NCBI GenBank assembly: GCA_963965975.1
Contig: OZ014411.1
Coordinates: forward strand, 27,142,249-27,206,248
Source: Xestospongia bergquistia
Lineage: Eukaryota > Porifera > Demospongiae > Haplosclerida > Petrosiidae
Length of the DNA: 64,000 bases
Direction of reading: 5' to 3'
Below are positions 26,701 through 38,400 of the stretch, piece by piece. Below the pieces are notes generated by a model. That model did no database searches. It was not told where the DNA came from and was given only the letters and a program-made list of their open reading frames with translations. Numbering within the stretch: position 1 is the first letter of the stretch; each line of letters begins with the position of its first letter. Both the position numbers and the translations under genes were made by a program.

Positions 26701-27913
26701 TAGGTTAAAAACTGTACATTCTCCTTGTGTTTAGCCTATGGTTATCTTATGCTGTATATTCCTTGTGTTGAGTTTCAGTTCTGTATTCACTACATCCATT
26801 TACCCCTTGAAAAAAATGGCTAACCTAATTTCCAAAGGGGGGGGCAAATGCCCCCCCCCCCACCCCCCAAATGAAACCCTGCAGGACACTTATACATAGT
26901 AGATAATATTGTTGTAATATGGATGCATTGCATATAAACATTGAGTAAAGGAACAAGTAATCTTGTCTCTTATCCACATTTCCAATCATGTACCAGTATA
27001 CATTATATTCTCAATACATTGTGGATAGATATCATGTACCAGTATACATTATAATCTCACTACATTGTGGATCCAATCATATACCAGTATACATTATATT
27101 CTCAATACATTGTGGATCCAATCATGTACCAGTATACATTATAATCTCACTACATTGTGGATCCAATCATGTACCAGTATACATTATAATCTCACTACAT
27201 TGTGGATCCAATCATGTACCAGTATACATTATAATCTCACTACATTGTGGATAGTAATGACATATTTATAAATTACAATTAATTGTTCTACAAATGCAAT
27301 ATTACTATTCTAAATATTGGTTACACAATGGGTTGAAGGTTTCTAGTCTCTTGTCCACTTACTTACTGCCACAAATGGTGTCTGATGACTTAAGTTCAAT
27401 TCCTTACACTATTATTTTAACTCACTAATCAGAATGCCTGAAATCTATTATGTTATTAATCGCACAAATTTTTATTGTTAAGACGTTAAAATTAAAGGTA
27501 TAATTGTAAATGAAAATCTCTAGTTATATTAAGATTGGAGTTATTACATAGCTTATGAAATGTAACTATTTGCATTGTGTGGAGCTAAAATATTTGACTG
27601 AGATCTGCTATTTTTCCTGTGAGCAATGTCACATGATGTCACAATGCAAAGTACTAAAGTCACCAGACTACCTTTTTCACATTAATCAAATGGGTGTCTG
27701 TCCTAAAACTATATAGAGGTTTCTACTAAAATAGGGCCAACTCAAGCCTGCCCAGTCAATATTGTTTGTTTTTAGTTTACATACATATATTGAGAAGTTT
27801 ACTTTAAACTTTACAATGTACTACTATATAAACTAGAAAGATATCATTTTTAGTTGTCAAACTACAAACAAATATAATACCAGACTAAAGACTTCATATA
27901 TATATATATATAT

Positions 27914-27981
<68 letters not shown>

Positions 27982-30900
27982 AAAAAGTATTGAACAGTTG
28001 TGGTGTAGTCTAAACTCTTCTAATCCTGAACTAGTTGGAGACTTTGAAGAATTTATACGTGACATGTCAACTGAAGTAGAATCTGCTCAAAAAGCCCTCA
28101 AGTAAGTCACAATAACCCACTACCATTAATACTAATATCATGGACATATGTTTGTTACATCATGGACATGTGCTACAGACTTTGAATACATCAAGAAGCA
28201 GTCAAAAAAGAGTTAACTTTTTGACTGTTCATTTTAGACTTGAGACATAGTTGTAAATATTATAAGCTCTAAGCAGTCCAGTACTATAGTTTGTATGAGT
28301 ATAAGAAAGTGCATTTAAAACAAATGTTGACAATAAGCAGACAACATCCATTTCAAATGATTCCACGAGTTTTTTGAGAATTTAATTATAACCTTAAGAG
28401 TCATTGGAGCCATCCAATTATAAACTAATTATTTTGATGTATATAGTTTATGTCAAAGATGGATATTCATTTACAGACTCCTTGGGTATTAAATTCCCTA
28501 ATTATGGTGTACTTTGTTAAATGTATTGGAACACTTAATGATTTTATGATAAAGGAAGTGACAGAGCAAACCTACCTACAATACATGTACTTGTGGTATG
28601 TTATCTTATAGTGAGTAAAAGTTTAAATAATTAAATTTACACCACTTAATTTACATGCTTCATAAGGTATAGTTTATATATAGTGCATGTGCAATGCATG
28701 CACAATGCATGTACAATGCATGTACAGTGCATGTACAGTTCATGTACAGTCCATGTACAGTTACATTACACATATATGTGTAATGTAATTGTAATGCATG
28801 TCTAATGACACATATATGTGTATTTTTAATAACAGGAAACAAAGAGAGGTTACTAATAAAGAAGCTATGGAACTTGATGAAGAAATGGAAAGAATGCAAT
28901 CACATACACAATATAAATTAGAAGAACAAGTATGTTATCAATTTACTCATAATGTATTATAATTACAGACATTTTCCTTTATCCCTTGTACATGTCTGCA
29001 TTCTAAAAGGAAATTATTGTTACATAATCAAATAGGATATAAACAGGATTAGATTTATAATGATAACTTGTCTCTTTCATTATTGTCATGTCCCTCAGAA
29101 GCTATATCCAGGGCTGCATGATTTAGATGTGGTTACTACTAACCCACCCCTAAACTACTACCTTAAACTTGTTACATGAAGTGTTATAATTCTAAGTGTC
29201 ATACAACACACATTTCTAATATTTATTGTTTATTTCTGTCTAATAATTTCTGTCCATGTACAATAACACAAATTGTGTCTTTATTTGTTTTCTTTTAGAC
29301 TGCTATACTAAGGGAGAAAGCTCAAAGTAATCAATCAAAGTTAGAAGAACAGCTCTATGAGAAAGAACAGGAATTATCAGAAATAAAAAGCAAGTTACAG
29401 CTGGTAAGTAATAGACTGTCAATAATTGATAAGGATAACTGATAAGGATAATTGAAGTGGTAACAAATCACTAGTAGATTTAGCAACAACCAAGATCACT
29501 TAAACTATCTCTTTAATTAGAGAAGATGGTTTTCCACATGTTAGATATGTAAGCATGTCCTACATGTGTATCTCCCCTTTCTTTTATATGGGTACCTGTG
29601 GTACACTACTAACTAATAGCTATCTCGTGTCCTCGACACTTGTGTTCTCTCTGTTCTTCAGTTGGAGAGTGAAATCATTGCTGGCAAACAAAATCAAGCA
29701 CAACTACAACAGAAGTATGAGTCAGCTTTTGAAGTAAGTGACAGGCATTGTTGTATGACTGGTGTTATTCTATTTAATGCCCACCATGAACAATTTGTTC
29801 AATAAACTCTAGTGTATTACAATGTACATACATATAGTGTGTATATGTGAACAGTCTATAGTTATAGTACATGTATACCACTTGTCATGTTCTTATTAAC
29901 AGGAGAGAGATGAATTAAGTGAACAATTAGAAAGATCAGATAAACTATTGAGAGAGAGTCAAAATGCAATATTAGCTCTTAAAAAAGAAGCCAACCAAAA
30001 TGTGGAAAGACAAAGAAGGTAATATAATTATTATTTAGATGTACATAATTGGAGAAAAGTGTCACCTAGATCTTATCACTTATTACCAACCATAGGATAT
30101 ACAATGTGTTAAATATCATAGCCTAGTGACAAATGTTTAGTGACACCTCTATTAATGACAAACAATTATTTACAGTGTTTGGGAAAGCAAATAAAGTGTA
30201 CATTAATAATAGAACAGTACAAGTCCCAAGTATTCTGCTAGGAATATATATTGATATAACACAGTATAATATTATAGGTCATTAGTGGTATTATAACATC
30301 TACTTAGTACATGTACTTTAATGATATTAGTATTTCAATTCTAATTACTGACCACCTTACCATGAGGCAAATCTGAATAAAATCTCAACTTATTATATAT
30401 ATATATAATAAGTAAAATCAAAGATTAAAGTTATACAAAAATCCTAAAGTTCACTTTTTACTGGACAGACTAGAGATCAAAGTCACATTTCTCATTAAAT
30501 CTAGCCTCTCACTACATGAGACATATCCATGTATTCCTAGTATTGATTGTCATCTTTATGAGAGTAGTCATGAGCAGTAGTAGTAATATGCTTTCTTCTG
30601 TTATGGATGCTATAGATATATCATTGGTATATTACTATGGGCCATTAGTAGTGAGAAGTATAGCATGTACTCCTGTATCAGTATATAACCTATTCTTTAA
30701 TGACATAGAATGTTCTCTTTTTAGTATTATTGAGGAACATGAGTCAGCTCTATCTCAAATAGAATCAAATTATTCTAAAGAAATTAATGAATTAAAGTGA
30801 GTGATGGTGATTATATCTAGTGAGTGATGGTGATTATATCTAGTGAGTGATGGTGATTATATCTAGTGAGTGATGGTGATTAATTATATCTATTGAATGA

Positions 30901-33900
30901 TGGTGATTATATCTAGTGAGTGATGATGATTATATCTATTGAGTGATAGTGATTATATCTAGTGAGTGATGGTGATTATATCTAGTGAGTGATAGTGATT
31001 ATATCTAGTGAGTGATGGTGATTATATCTAGTGAGTGATAGTGATTATATCTAGTGAGTGATGGTGATTATATCTAGTGAGTGATGGTGATTATATCTAG
31101 TGAGTGATAGTGATTATATCTAGTGAGTGATGGTGATTATATCTAGTTTATACATTCTATCTATCTCCCTTTCTTTCAGAGAACGTCTTATGTTTCTTCA
31201 ACAACAACAACAATTACAACAAGAACAACAAGAACTTCAACAACAACAATTACAACAACAACAACACGAACTACAACAACAACAACAACAACAACAACTT
31301 TATATACCATTAATACATACTAATAGTGATGATGACTTAATAATAGGAGGTGATACTAGACCTGACCTTCTCTCTGCTCATCAAGATATTGGGCGTGCTA
31401 ACTCACCTGGTTCACTTCTCAATGAAATTGTTGAAACTGAGGGTACAGCATCACCTGTACTTAAGTAAGAGTTTACATATAATACATTGTTTTCATTATA
31501 TAGTCGTTATTACTATGTAAGTTCTCTAAAAATTTGCCCTAGTAAATTTTGACCAATTTCTTACAGCCTAATTTAGAGGTTAAATCAAGTGTGTTCAAAA
31601 ACATGTTAGCAAAATTAGAGGCCATTGTTGAGATGAAGTGCAATTTACACTTGAGATCCTGATACAACATAGAGTCTACATGAACATCTAAACTTACACT
31701 TTGAGACTTTGTTTAGTAGACAAACCATTTGTTTCCTTGTCTAAATTAGAGAAAGTTAGTAAAGTTAAAGTATAATGTTTTAATAACTTTGTAAGTGATT
31801 ATATAATATAGAGAGAATTTTGTTAAAATTTCTCTAATTATTAGAGTGCCATATTTTGGTTCTTCATTTTATTATATTGTTATATATGACTTCAAAAGCT
31901 GACCAATGAAATTAACCCACATATGATAACTGCCTATGACATAGCAACCAATAAATATTATTATTTTTACTGTGAGTCTTTTGAATTGGGTATGACTGTC
32001 TGAAGCTTCTGAATTCTGTTACTTGAGAAAACATTTTTGAGTAGATCCATGGCTGCGTCCAACACTTTAGTCTTCAAACTTAGTAATAATCCTGCAGTAA
32101 CAACAATAACATTTAAATAGTCTTAGAATTATGTTTACAATTATATTTTTGTTATACAATTTTTGTTTCAGGGACACAATGATTCATACTACGTCATTTG
32201 AACCTAGTCATCCTCTTGCTCTCAAAGAATTAGATCATTTAGATTTAGCTCTAAATCCAACCACACCTACTAGTACAGCACCTCACATATTATCTCCTCC
32301 ATCAATAAATCAATCAAAGTATAACACACGTATCAATAAGTATATTATGATAATATATTCATTATTGTAGTGTTCAATTGAGACCTCGTTCAGCTCGTAA
32401 TCCAAGAAGTCGTCCTACATCATTGTATGCTAGTCATCCTGATTATCCAGCTAATCTTGATCTCAATTGGCCACCTGGTAAAGTATATTTATTTAATGAT
32501 ATATTTTTCCTATGAATATGAGATATAATTAATACTACATTTTGCTGGTCCCCTTTAAAAACGCTGTTATATTATTGACACCACACTTTAAGTAATATCC
32601 GGAGACCATAATTACAGGAAAAGCAGAAAGGAGAAGAATGTGAAATGCTTATGCAAATAATTAAAATGTCTACCTTTGAACACTTTTAACTTCCTGGTGA
32701 TTAGCTTTGACATTTAAATAATGATATCTGTTCAGCGCGGACATAAATGTAGCTCCTCTTAGTTCTCTTGGTGTTATTTCTAGAAGTCTTAACATGTAAG
32801 TCTTGACGCTACACTGATCTTCATTTATCCATGGCCTGAGGAAGAGGACAATTTTAATACAAGTATTTAAGACAACAATAGTTTGAACATGTACAATGAA
32901 CTATAATTCAGCAGCTTTCACTGCATGGTCAGTCTTTTTGGCAGTTCTTGCGCAAGTGTGTGTCTGAAAACACTAACACGACAAACGTGGACAAGTAGAC
33001 ATTTTAACTATTTGAGTGAACTCTTCACACCTCTCTTTATTCCACTCTTTTTGTAATTATGGTGCCGCAGTATTATGCAATACAACTCTTTTGAGCATTT
33101 ACTTAATTACAAATAATTAGGTCATATTTCCTTTAATTATGTGATTTCCCACATCCTTCAATGCTATTTGATTGCTGGGACAGTTGCCTAGTGATTAGAC
33201 CACACCCATGAGTGCTATTATTTAACTGTACCAATAATCACATCATTCAGTATGTTCATCAGTGGCGTATCTGGGCCCGGGCCTACCCGGGCCTGGGCCC
33301 GGGCATCAAACGTCATTGATAATTATATTCATTATTAATTAATTTAAATTTTTGTATAATAATAATTATTTATTATATTCATAACTAATTATTTATACTG
33401 TAATAACCATTACCACGTTTTGATAACCACGCCTACGTCCGGTGCCCTACCATCAATTTTTTTCAGGTACGCCCCTGATGTTCATATCTCAAATAATACA
33501 TATACATGTAAATATACATGTATAATTATAACTACTTTACTGGATATAGGTAATTGGCCAGTCCCTCCTCAAGAATGGTTAGCTGCTATAGCAGCTGCTA
33601 CTATTACTACAAGACAAGAGAATGGTTATATATCTCACGATAAAGAAGAGCCTGTCCCATCTACTCCACCTGCCCCTCGACCTACTCCTAATACAACCAG
33701 TTTAGAAGAGGTCAGAGGTACAGAGAGTATACAACCAAAACACAAAGACCCTGAACTATGCAAGGTGAGTTATATAATTGTGCTATACTTAGTCTCTGCT
33801 ATTTAGCAGTTATAATGTTGTAGTTGTTGAAGGTAGTGATTGATTTCCTACTCTTTATAGCCACTGGAGTTTGTAGAAAGCCTTCTGGTCAAACCTGACC

Positions 33901-34880
33901 TCACTTTCAAAATTCTTATTGTTGGTAATCCACATGTGGGAAAATCTTGTTTCTTAACAAAACTATGTACTAATACATTTACTACAAGATATGCCTCTAC
34001 AATTGGTATGTGTATAATATTATCTAATGTAGATTATTTATTCTCTCTCTCTCCTCCCCGCCCCCTCTGTGTGTGTGTGTTTATAACAACCAAACAGGTG
34101 TGGACTTCTATAGTCGTGTTCTAACAATAGATGATCAGTTAGTATCATTACAGTTATGGGATACTGCTGGACAAGAAAGGTCATTTTATAGATTTTGTGA
34201 CTCATACTTACCTAATGAATACTGTCAATATTGAATATTGTAGTTGATTGTAATATATACTAATAGTCTTGTCTCTTATTAGATTCCAGTCTGTTACTAA
34301 AGCATATTATCGAGGTGCTCAAGGTGTTATTTTGATGTATGATATCGCAAGAGAAGAGTCATTTATTGCTGTTAAAAGTTGGATTAACTCTATACAAGTG
34401 AGACTATCCCTATTATTACGATAGATAATTGTTCATTACTCAATTTCTAGGAAAATGTAGATGAATTACCTACATCTTTATTACTTGTTGGTAATAAAGT
34501 AGACCTTGATGAATACAATAAGAGAGAAGTGTTATATGAAACAGGAGAGACATTTTCTAAGGTACTAACAATATTAGTTAATAAATGAATAGACTGGTTA
34601 ATGTTCTCTTAAGATCTATGGTGCTCAGTTTATTGAAACTAGTGCAAAAACTGGATATAACGTGGGTAATGCCTGTCTAACATTAGTCAAGTAAGTACCT
34701 AAATAGAATTCACTGAATGCTCTATTTTAACACTGACATGTGCACGTATGTCATTATTAACTTGATTTTAATACATGTAATTATTGTAGGAATTTGATAT
34801 TAGAAAACAAATTTAGTACTGATAAGACTAATGGAATTCCTCTTGATAACACAGAGAATAAATCTCGTTGTTCATGTTAA
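23747..34880 (+). CDS. RASEF: RASEF-type Rab GTPase with EF-hand and coiled coil, 804 residues
   Basis: Seventeen exons join in one 2,415-bp frame: 23747-24207, 27982-28101, 28836-28929, 29299-29403, 29662-29733, 29903-30018, 30725-30796, 31180-31464, 32172-32318, 32371-32477, 33550-33764, 33861-34005, 34098-34179, 34283-34397, 34451-34561, 34614-34690 and 34790-34880. A canonical EF-hand loop, [12 protein letters not shown], sits at residues 64-75, with a degenerate hand before it. A long coiled coil covers roughly 165-350, a Gln-rich tract about 354-392, and a Pro/Ser-rich linker follows. The Rab domain has GNPHVGKS (620-627), WDTAGQE (667-673), NKVD (727-730) and ETSAK (757-761), and ends CSC, a double-geranylgeranylation signal. 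Order and length match RASEF/Rab45 (about 740 residues in human); Rab44 and CRACR2A share the plan and are alternatives. Such proteins act in Ca2+-linked membrane traffic. The GTPase residues look intact. Confidence 0.92.
25034..25469 (+). mobile_element. CAGGGT-type short element with 5-bp TSD, copy A
   Basis: The 436-bp element begins CAGGGTCTCATTTAG and ends CTAACTAAAACCCTG, with G/C-rich subterminal runs, and is flanked by TATTC on both sides (25,029-25,033 and 25,470-25,474). Its inside is the inverted counterpart of the element at 26,378-26,881, sharing GGTTAAAAACTGTACATTCT (or its complement) and CTGAAAATGTGCCAGAAGCG. No transposase is present. CAGGG ends and a 5-bp duplication suit a hAT-like (hAT5-type) family, which is tentative. 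Confidence 0.85.
25865..25893 (+). repeat. (GT)n microsatellite
   Basis: About 14 GT dinucleotides in RASEF intron 1. The first intron (24,208-27,981) otherwise holds two inverted short elements, a 45-bp minisatellite and AT-rich sequence. Confidence 0.9.
26378..26881 (-). mobile_element. CAGGGT-type short element with 5-bp TSD, copy B (inverted)
   Basis: The 504-bp element runs from CAGGGTTTCATTTAG to AAATGAAACCCTG and is flanked by CAGGA on both sides (26,373-26,377 and 26,882-26,886). It is in opposite orientation to copy A, and is longer because of an internal duplication of a segment with GTGCTGATAAGRCACTTA and AACACCTATAGAC. Non-coding. The two copies about 900 bp apart could fold the RASEF pre-mRNA intron into a long hairpin. 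Confidence 0.85.
26985..27253. repeat. 45-bp minisatellite, 6 units
   Basis: Six tandem 45-bp units with the core ACCAGTATACATTATAATCT and CTACATTGTGGATCC, in RASEF intron 1. The period is a multiple of three, which explains open reading frames through it. Confidence 0.95.
27899..27979 (+). repeat. (TA)n(CT)n microsatellite abutting RASEF exon 2
   Basis: Nine TA units pass into about 31 uninterrupted CT units that end in CTCAG, the splice acceptor of RASEF exon 2 (27,982). The CT run therefore is the polypyrimidine tract of this intron. Confidence 0.95.
28680..28820. repeat. 12-bp ATGCATGTAC array and hairpins
   Basis: Six to seven diverging 12-bp units (core GCATGTACAATGC) are followed by two self-complementary ACACATATATGTGT motifs, ending about 15 bp before RASEF exon 3. 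Likely simple-sequence expansion in intron 2. Confidence 0.8.
30797..31147 (+). repeat. 23-bp minisatellite made of copies of a splice donor
   Basis: About 15 units of 23 bp, each beginning GTGAGTGATGGTGATTATAT, start exactly at the 5' splice site of RASEF exon 7 (…TTAAA|GTGAGT). Every unit except two variants (one with GAATGA, one with TTAATTATA) repeats GTGAGT, a good donor sequence. The array ends 33 bp before exon 8 at 31,180. The array has clearly expanded from the donor region. Confidence 0.95.
33260..33477. mobile_element. hAT-type MITE with 8-bp TSD
   Basis: A 218-bp element with termini CAGTGGCGTA and TACGCCCCTG, flanked on both sides by ATGTTCAT (33,252-33,259 and 33,478-33,485). 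The left half has CCCGGGCCTACCCGGGCCTG, a run of GC palindromes. CAGTGGCG ends with an 8-bp duplication are standard for hAT elements. It lies in RASEF intron 10, 72 bp before exon 11. Confidence 0.92.
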
Positions 34881-35474
34881 TGATTGCTCTCATAACAGTA
34901 TTCCGTATATAGTGTTACTTTATTTTTACATATCATCACCATTACTGTCATTGTTATTTTTCATTAAGTTTTAAATCATTCCAACTTCATGATAATCATT
35001 GTTTTGTTAAATAATATTTAGTTTTTATTATAAACTATATAATGGACTTTATTTAGTACCAAGTCAACTATACATTGATAATATACAAAGTAGTCATTTC
35101 AAGTGATCTATTTAGAAAATAAGGTATGAAATCTGGGTATTCAGCTTGTTAATTGACATATCTAGATGGCTTTGTTTAGTAATTGCTAAACAAATTACTA
35201 AACAAAGCAAGTTCAATATAGCTAGTAGATTTCGAATTACCGAGCTAATACACCAATCTTTTCAATTAGATTAAATCTGAGTACAAGTTGTAGACTACTT
35301 TACGTACTCTATACTAACTATGGTAGGTTTCTTTATGCCCCACCTTACGCTATAGGGCGGGGTCGTCTGGGACGGCTAATACAGTAGACTACGTGTCCGA
35401 TTGGATCACGTAGTCTATGCTATCTATGAGACAAGTCACACAACTGTCAGGCCAGCCGCCACGTAAACAAGAAC
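34881..35474. other. Spacer between RASEF and two-TM gene A
   Basis: Holds the RASEF 3' UTR, a near-perfect palindrome and the promoter of the next gene. A 16-bp inverted repeat (GCTTTGTTTAGTAATT at 35,169-35,184 and its complement at 35,193-35,208, spacer 8 nt) stands alone. No reading frame of note. Confidence 0.6.
35351..35417 (+). promoter_or_regulatory. GC box and CCAAT-containing palindrome upstream of two-TM gene A
   Basis: GGGCGGGG (35,355-35,362) is an SP/KLF-type GC box. Perfect 11-bp arms TAGACTACGTG (35,385-35,395) and CACGTAGTCTA (35,407-35,417) surround 11 nt that include ATTGG, an inverted CCAAT box. All lie 60-125 bp before the ATG at 35,475, a usual place for proximal promoter sites. 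Function is inferred. Confidence 0.5.
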
Positions 35475-38400
35475 ATGACAGACAGAGACGAAGAGCATCC
35501 ACTGTTGGTAAGATAAAAAAATACATGATCAAAATAATAACATAACATAAATTCTGAAGGCCCAACATGATGATAATTTAGCAACAAATGGACTGTATTC
35601 TGTACCTCCGCCCCCTTATGAGGCAATAAATCAAAGTTAGTGAATACTAAATAAATATATATGTATTCTGAGTCAGTAACAAGGGAACTGATCATTAACT
35701 GCTCTGGGTGAGGTTACAATACATTAATTGTTTATTACAGGCCTATGTTAATAATTCACAACATGCAGCTAGCAACTGTGTGGAATACACATTGGATATC
35801 TTGTTAGTCACTTGGAAATGCAATAGTGTCCAAAAATGTATACTTGAGGTATCCAAACATGGCTACTTGGTTGAATATGTACTTAAATTTCCAATATGAT
35901 AGACAATCTTGGATACTAGTATTGCATACTGTTAGGATACTGTTGTGTGATCTCCACATGTGCTTTTGATTGAATTCCAAACATGAAAAAAAATTAAGAA
36001 AAAAGTTCAAAAAGTCATTGAGAGGTTTTCAAAGTCCACTCTGGGGTATTAGGGGGAGGTGTAGAGGTGGAACTTGTCCTGAGTCTTCTTTGTTTTCCTC
36101 AAAAAGACACCAGCCTTACTCCTGGTACTCTTCGAATAACGATCATCCAATAACTCCAAGAAACGATTCAAAGCTATATGAGACACAATGTAGTGTTGTT
36201 TTAGTTAACTATAACTAAAGCTAAAACCCTTTTAGTTTGGCCTATTTGACTTTTAGTTAACTAACTCTAATTTTTTTCATCTGATAATTAACTAACTAAA
36301 AGTTTTTTGAAACCAAGAAAACTAGCTAAAACTAACTAAAATTAATGCATTAATGGCAAAAACTAACTATAACTAACTGTTATGGTTAGTACTGAACTAA
36401 AATAACAGATACCTGTACTCAATAAATAACTGTCATAACTGCACAAAAGATAAACCACTAGTAAGTGATAAGTTAACTGATAACTAAAGATAGCACTATT
36501 CAATACAATCACATGTATACCTTTCACTTTGGCTGTACAATAACAAAGTACAATGTAACAATGTGCAGGATATAAATCAGTAAGCAATAAAAAGTGAGGA
36601 AGTTGAAACTTCTGTTATGTCTACTATGAAGACTAGGCCTGTCCCAATTATTCGAGAATAATTTTGGGAATAATAGGTACCTGCTAGAATATGAGAATTA
36701 TTCCAGCCTAATAGGGCTTTAAAACTTGCAAAGGTCAATAAGGTCAACTGTTCCAATAGAAGCCCAGTACATGTGCTTAGTAGAAAAACATGGCTGTATC
36801 GATCCTTCAGTTGATTCACAGGACTGGTGGAAAAGACACGAGCAGGACTTACCTCACTGGTGCACAGCTTTTGAGCTTGTCCTTTTGGTTCAACCAAGTT
36901 CTGGAGCTGCAGAAATGGTTTTTCTCTACTACAGAACTCACTCTCTCAGAGACAATCTTCTCTTGAAGACTATATAGAAACCTTACTTATGTTGCAATAC
37001 AATTGTTGAACTTTTCTGAATTTTTATGAGAATAATTGAGAATAATGGGGTCAATTCTTAGGAATAATAGGAGAATGTTTTGGGAAGTTCTGAATAGAAT
37101 AATAGGCAGAAAAAATAGAATAATTGGGACAGGCCTAATTCATCCAAAAGCAAGCCCAGTTTGGGAATACTTTTGATGATGATGAAGCACCAAACAATAA
37201 TGTTTGCAAGATTGAGACCTCAAAAAAGTTGAATTGATAATAAAATAAAAGGAAAAAATCCAACTAAGTTAAAACAGTACCTGAGCAAATATCATGCTGA
37301 TACTTATAGGATTAGTTATTGGAGAAAGAAAAGAATCTTAAGGATAATAAAGCTACTTGTAATGGTAAAATGATGACAGGCAACTGAGCCTTGCTTTAAT
37401 GCTGCATAAATCTTCTTGAATCAAATAATTTAGAAAATAACCAAGAAGTTAGCTACATTAATTGGTAGTGTAAATGTTGCAATAATTCTAGTGGAAAACC
37501 AGGAATTTCGTGATTTACTAATGGAACAAGATTCTCCTTCCAAAGCTGGGTATGTATCAAGTGATAGAAGAAACTGATTAGTAGATAAAAACTTAAAGAA
37601 TGAAATAATTTTAAGAAAAACGAGCAATATTTTTAGTCTAATAATGCATTAAATTTAACTAACTTTCTCAACTCTAACTAACTAAAATTATTCCGCTGAC
37701 AGAGAAACTAACTCTAACTAACTAAAAATTATATAAAGTTAAACTAAAACAATGCTAACACAATGCCAATTAAAAAAGATCATTGAAGTACATAATCGTA
37801 AAATATACCTTCAGATCTCCAAGTTGGTTTATGAATGACAATAACTTCAGTGTTGGAGGGATCATCACTTTCTTCAGACAATGTTATGTCATTCCAATAC
37901 TGAAGCTCAGTCTTTCTAACCATATCTCCTCTGTTCTTAAATTTCTAAAAATCAATAGTCTCAATGAGGAAAATTAATACTGGTAAAAATTCATACCCTA
38001 TGAATACTAGCTCTATATTTCTTCTTCTTCATTGCTTTAGTGTTGAGTACTTCGGCATCACTGTTTTCTTCAAGTAAAAACTGTCTTTGTAATCCTTGGT
38101 ACTTCATTTTAATAACACCTACATGTAAATCTTAATAAGAACACGCTAAATATTAATTAGGAGTCAACATATTTAATTTGATCTTCTGAGTAGGTGGATA
38201 CTTTCATTTGTTCAATTAAAAAGGAACATACTACTACATTGTGAGGGGACATTGAAACATAGTTTTAATATTAAGTGATACTGAAAAAAATATCAGCTTA
38301 CCTTTCCTTCAATTTAAATTTGTTGTTTTCTTCTAAAGCATCATACAATGATGAGATCTTGTTCTAAAAAATCAATCAAATGAGCACAAGAATCAAAAAC

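Noticed and set aside
26988..27271. Repeat-bearing plus-strand frames ([12 protein letters not shown] type)
   Set aside because: Translation of the 45-bp minisatellite in a RASEF intron.
33420..33550. Extension of RASEF exon 11 upstream to the ATG at 33,420
   Set aside because: This part lies in the hAT MITE and flank; the acceptor ATAG at 33,546-33,549 and phase match with exon 10 place the exon start at 33,550.
36734..36977. Frame at 36,726-36,977 as an intact gene
   Set aside because: It is the frameshifted C-terminal fragment of a hAT transposase within perfect TIRs.
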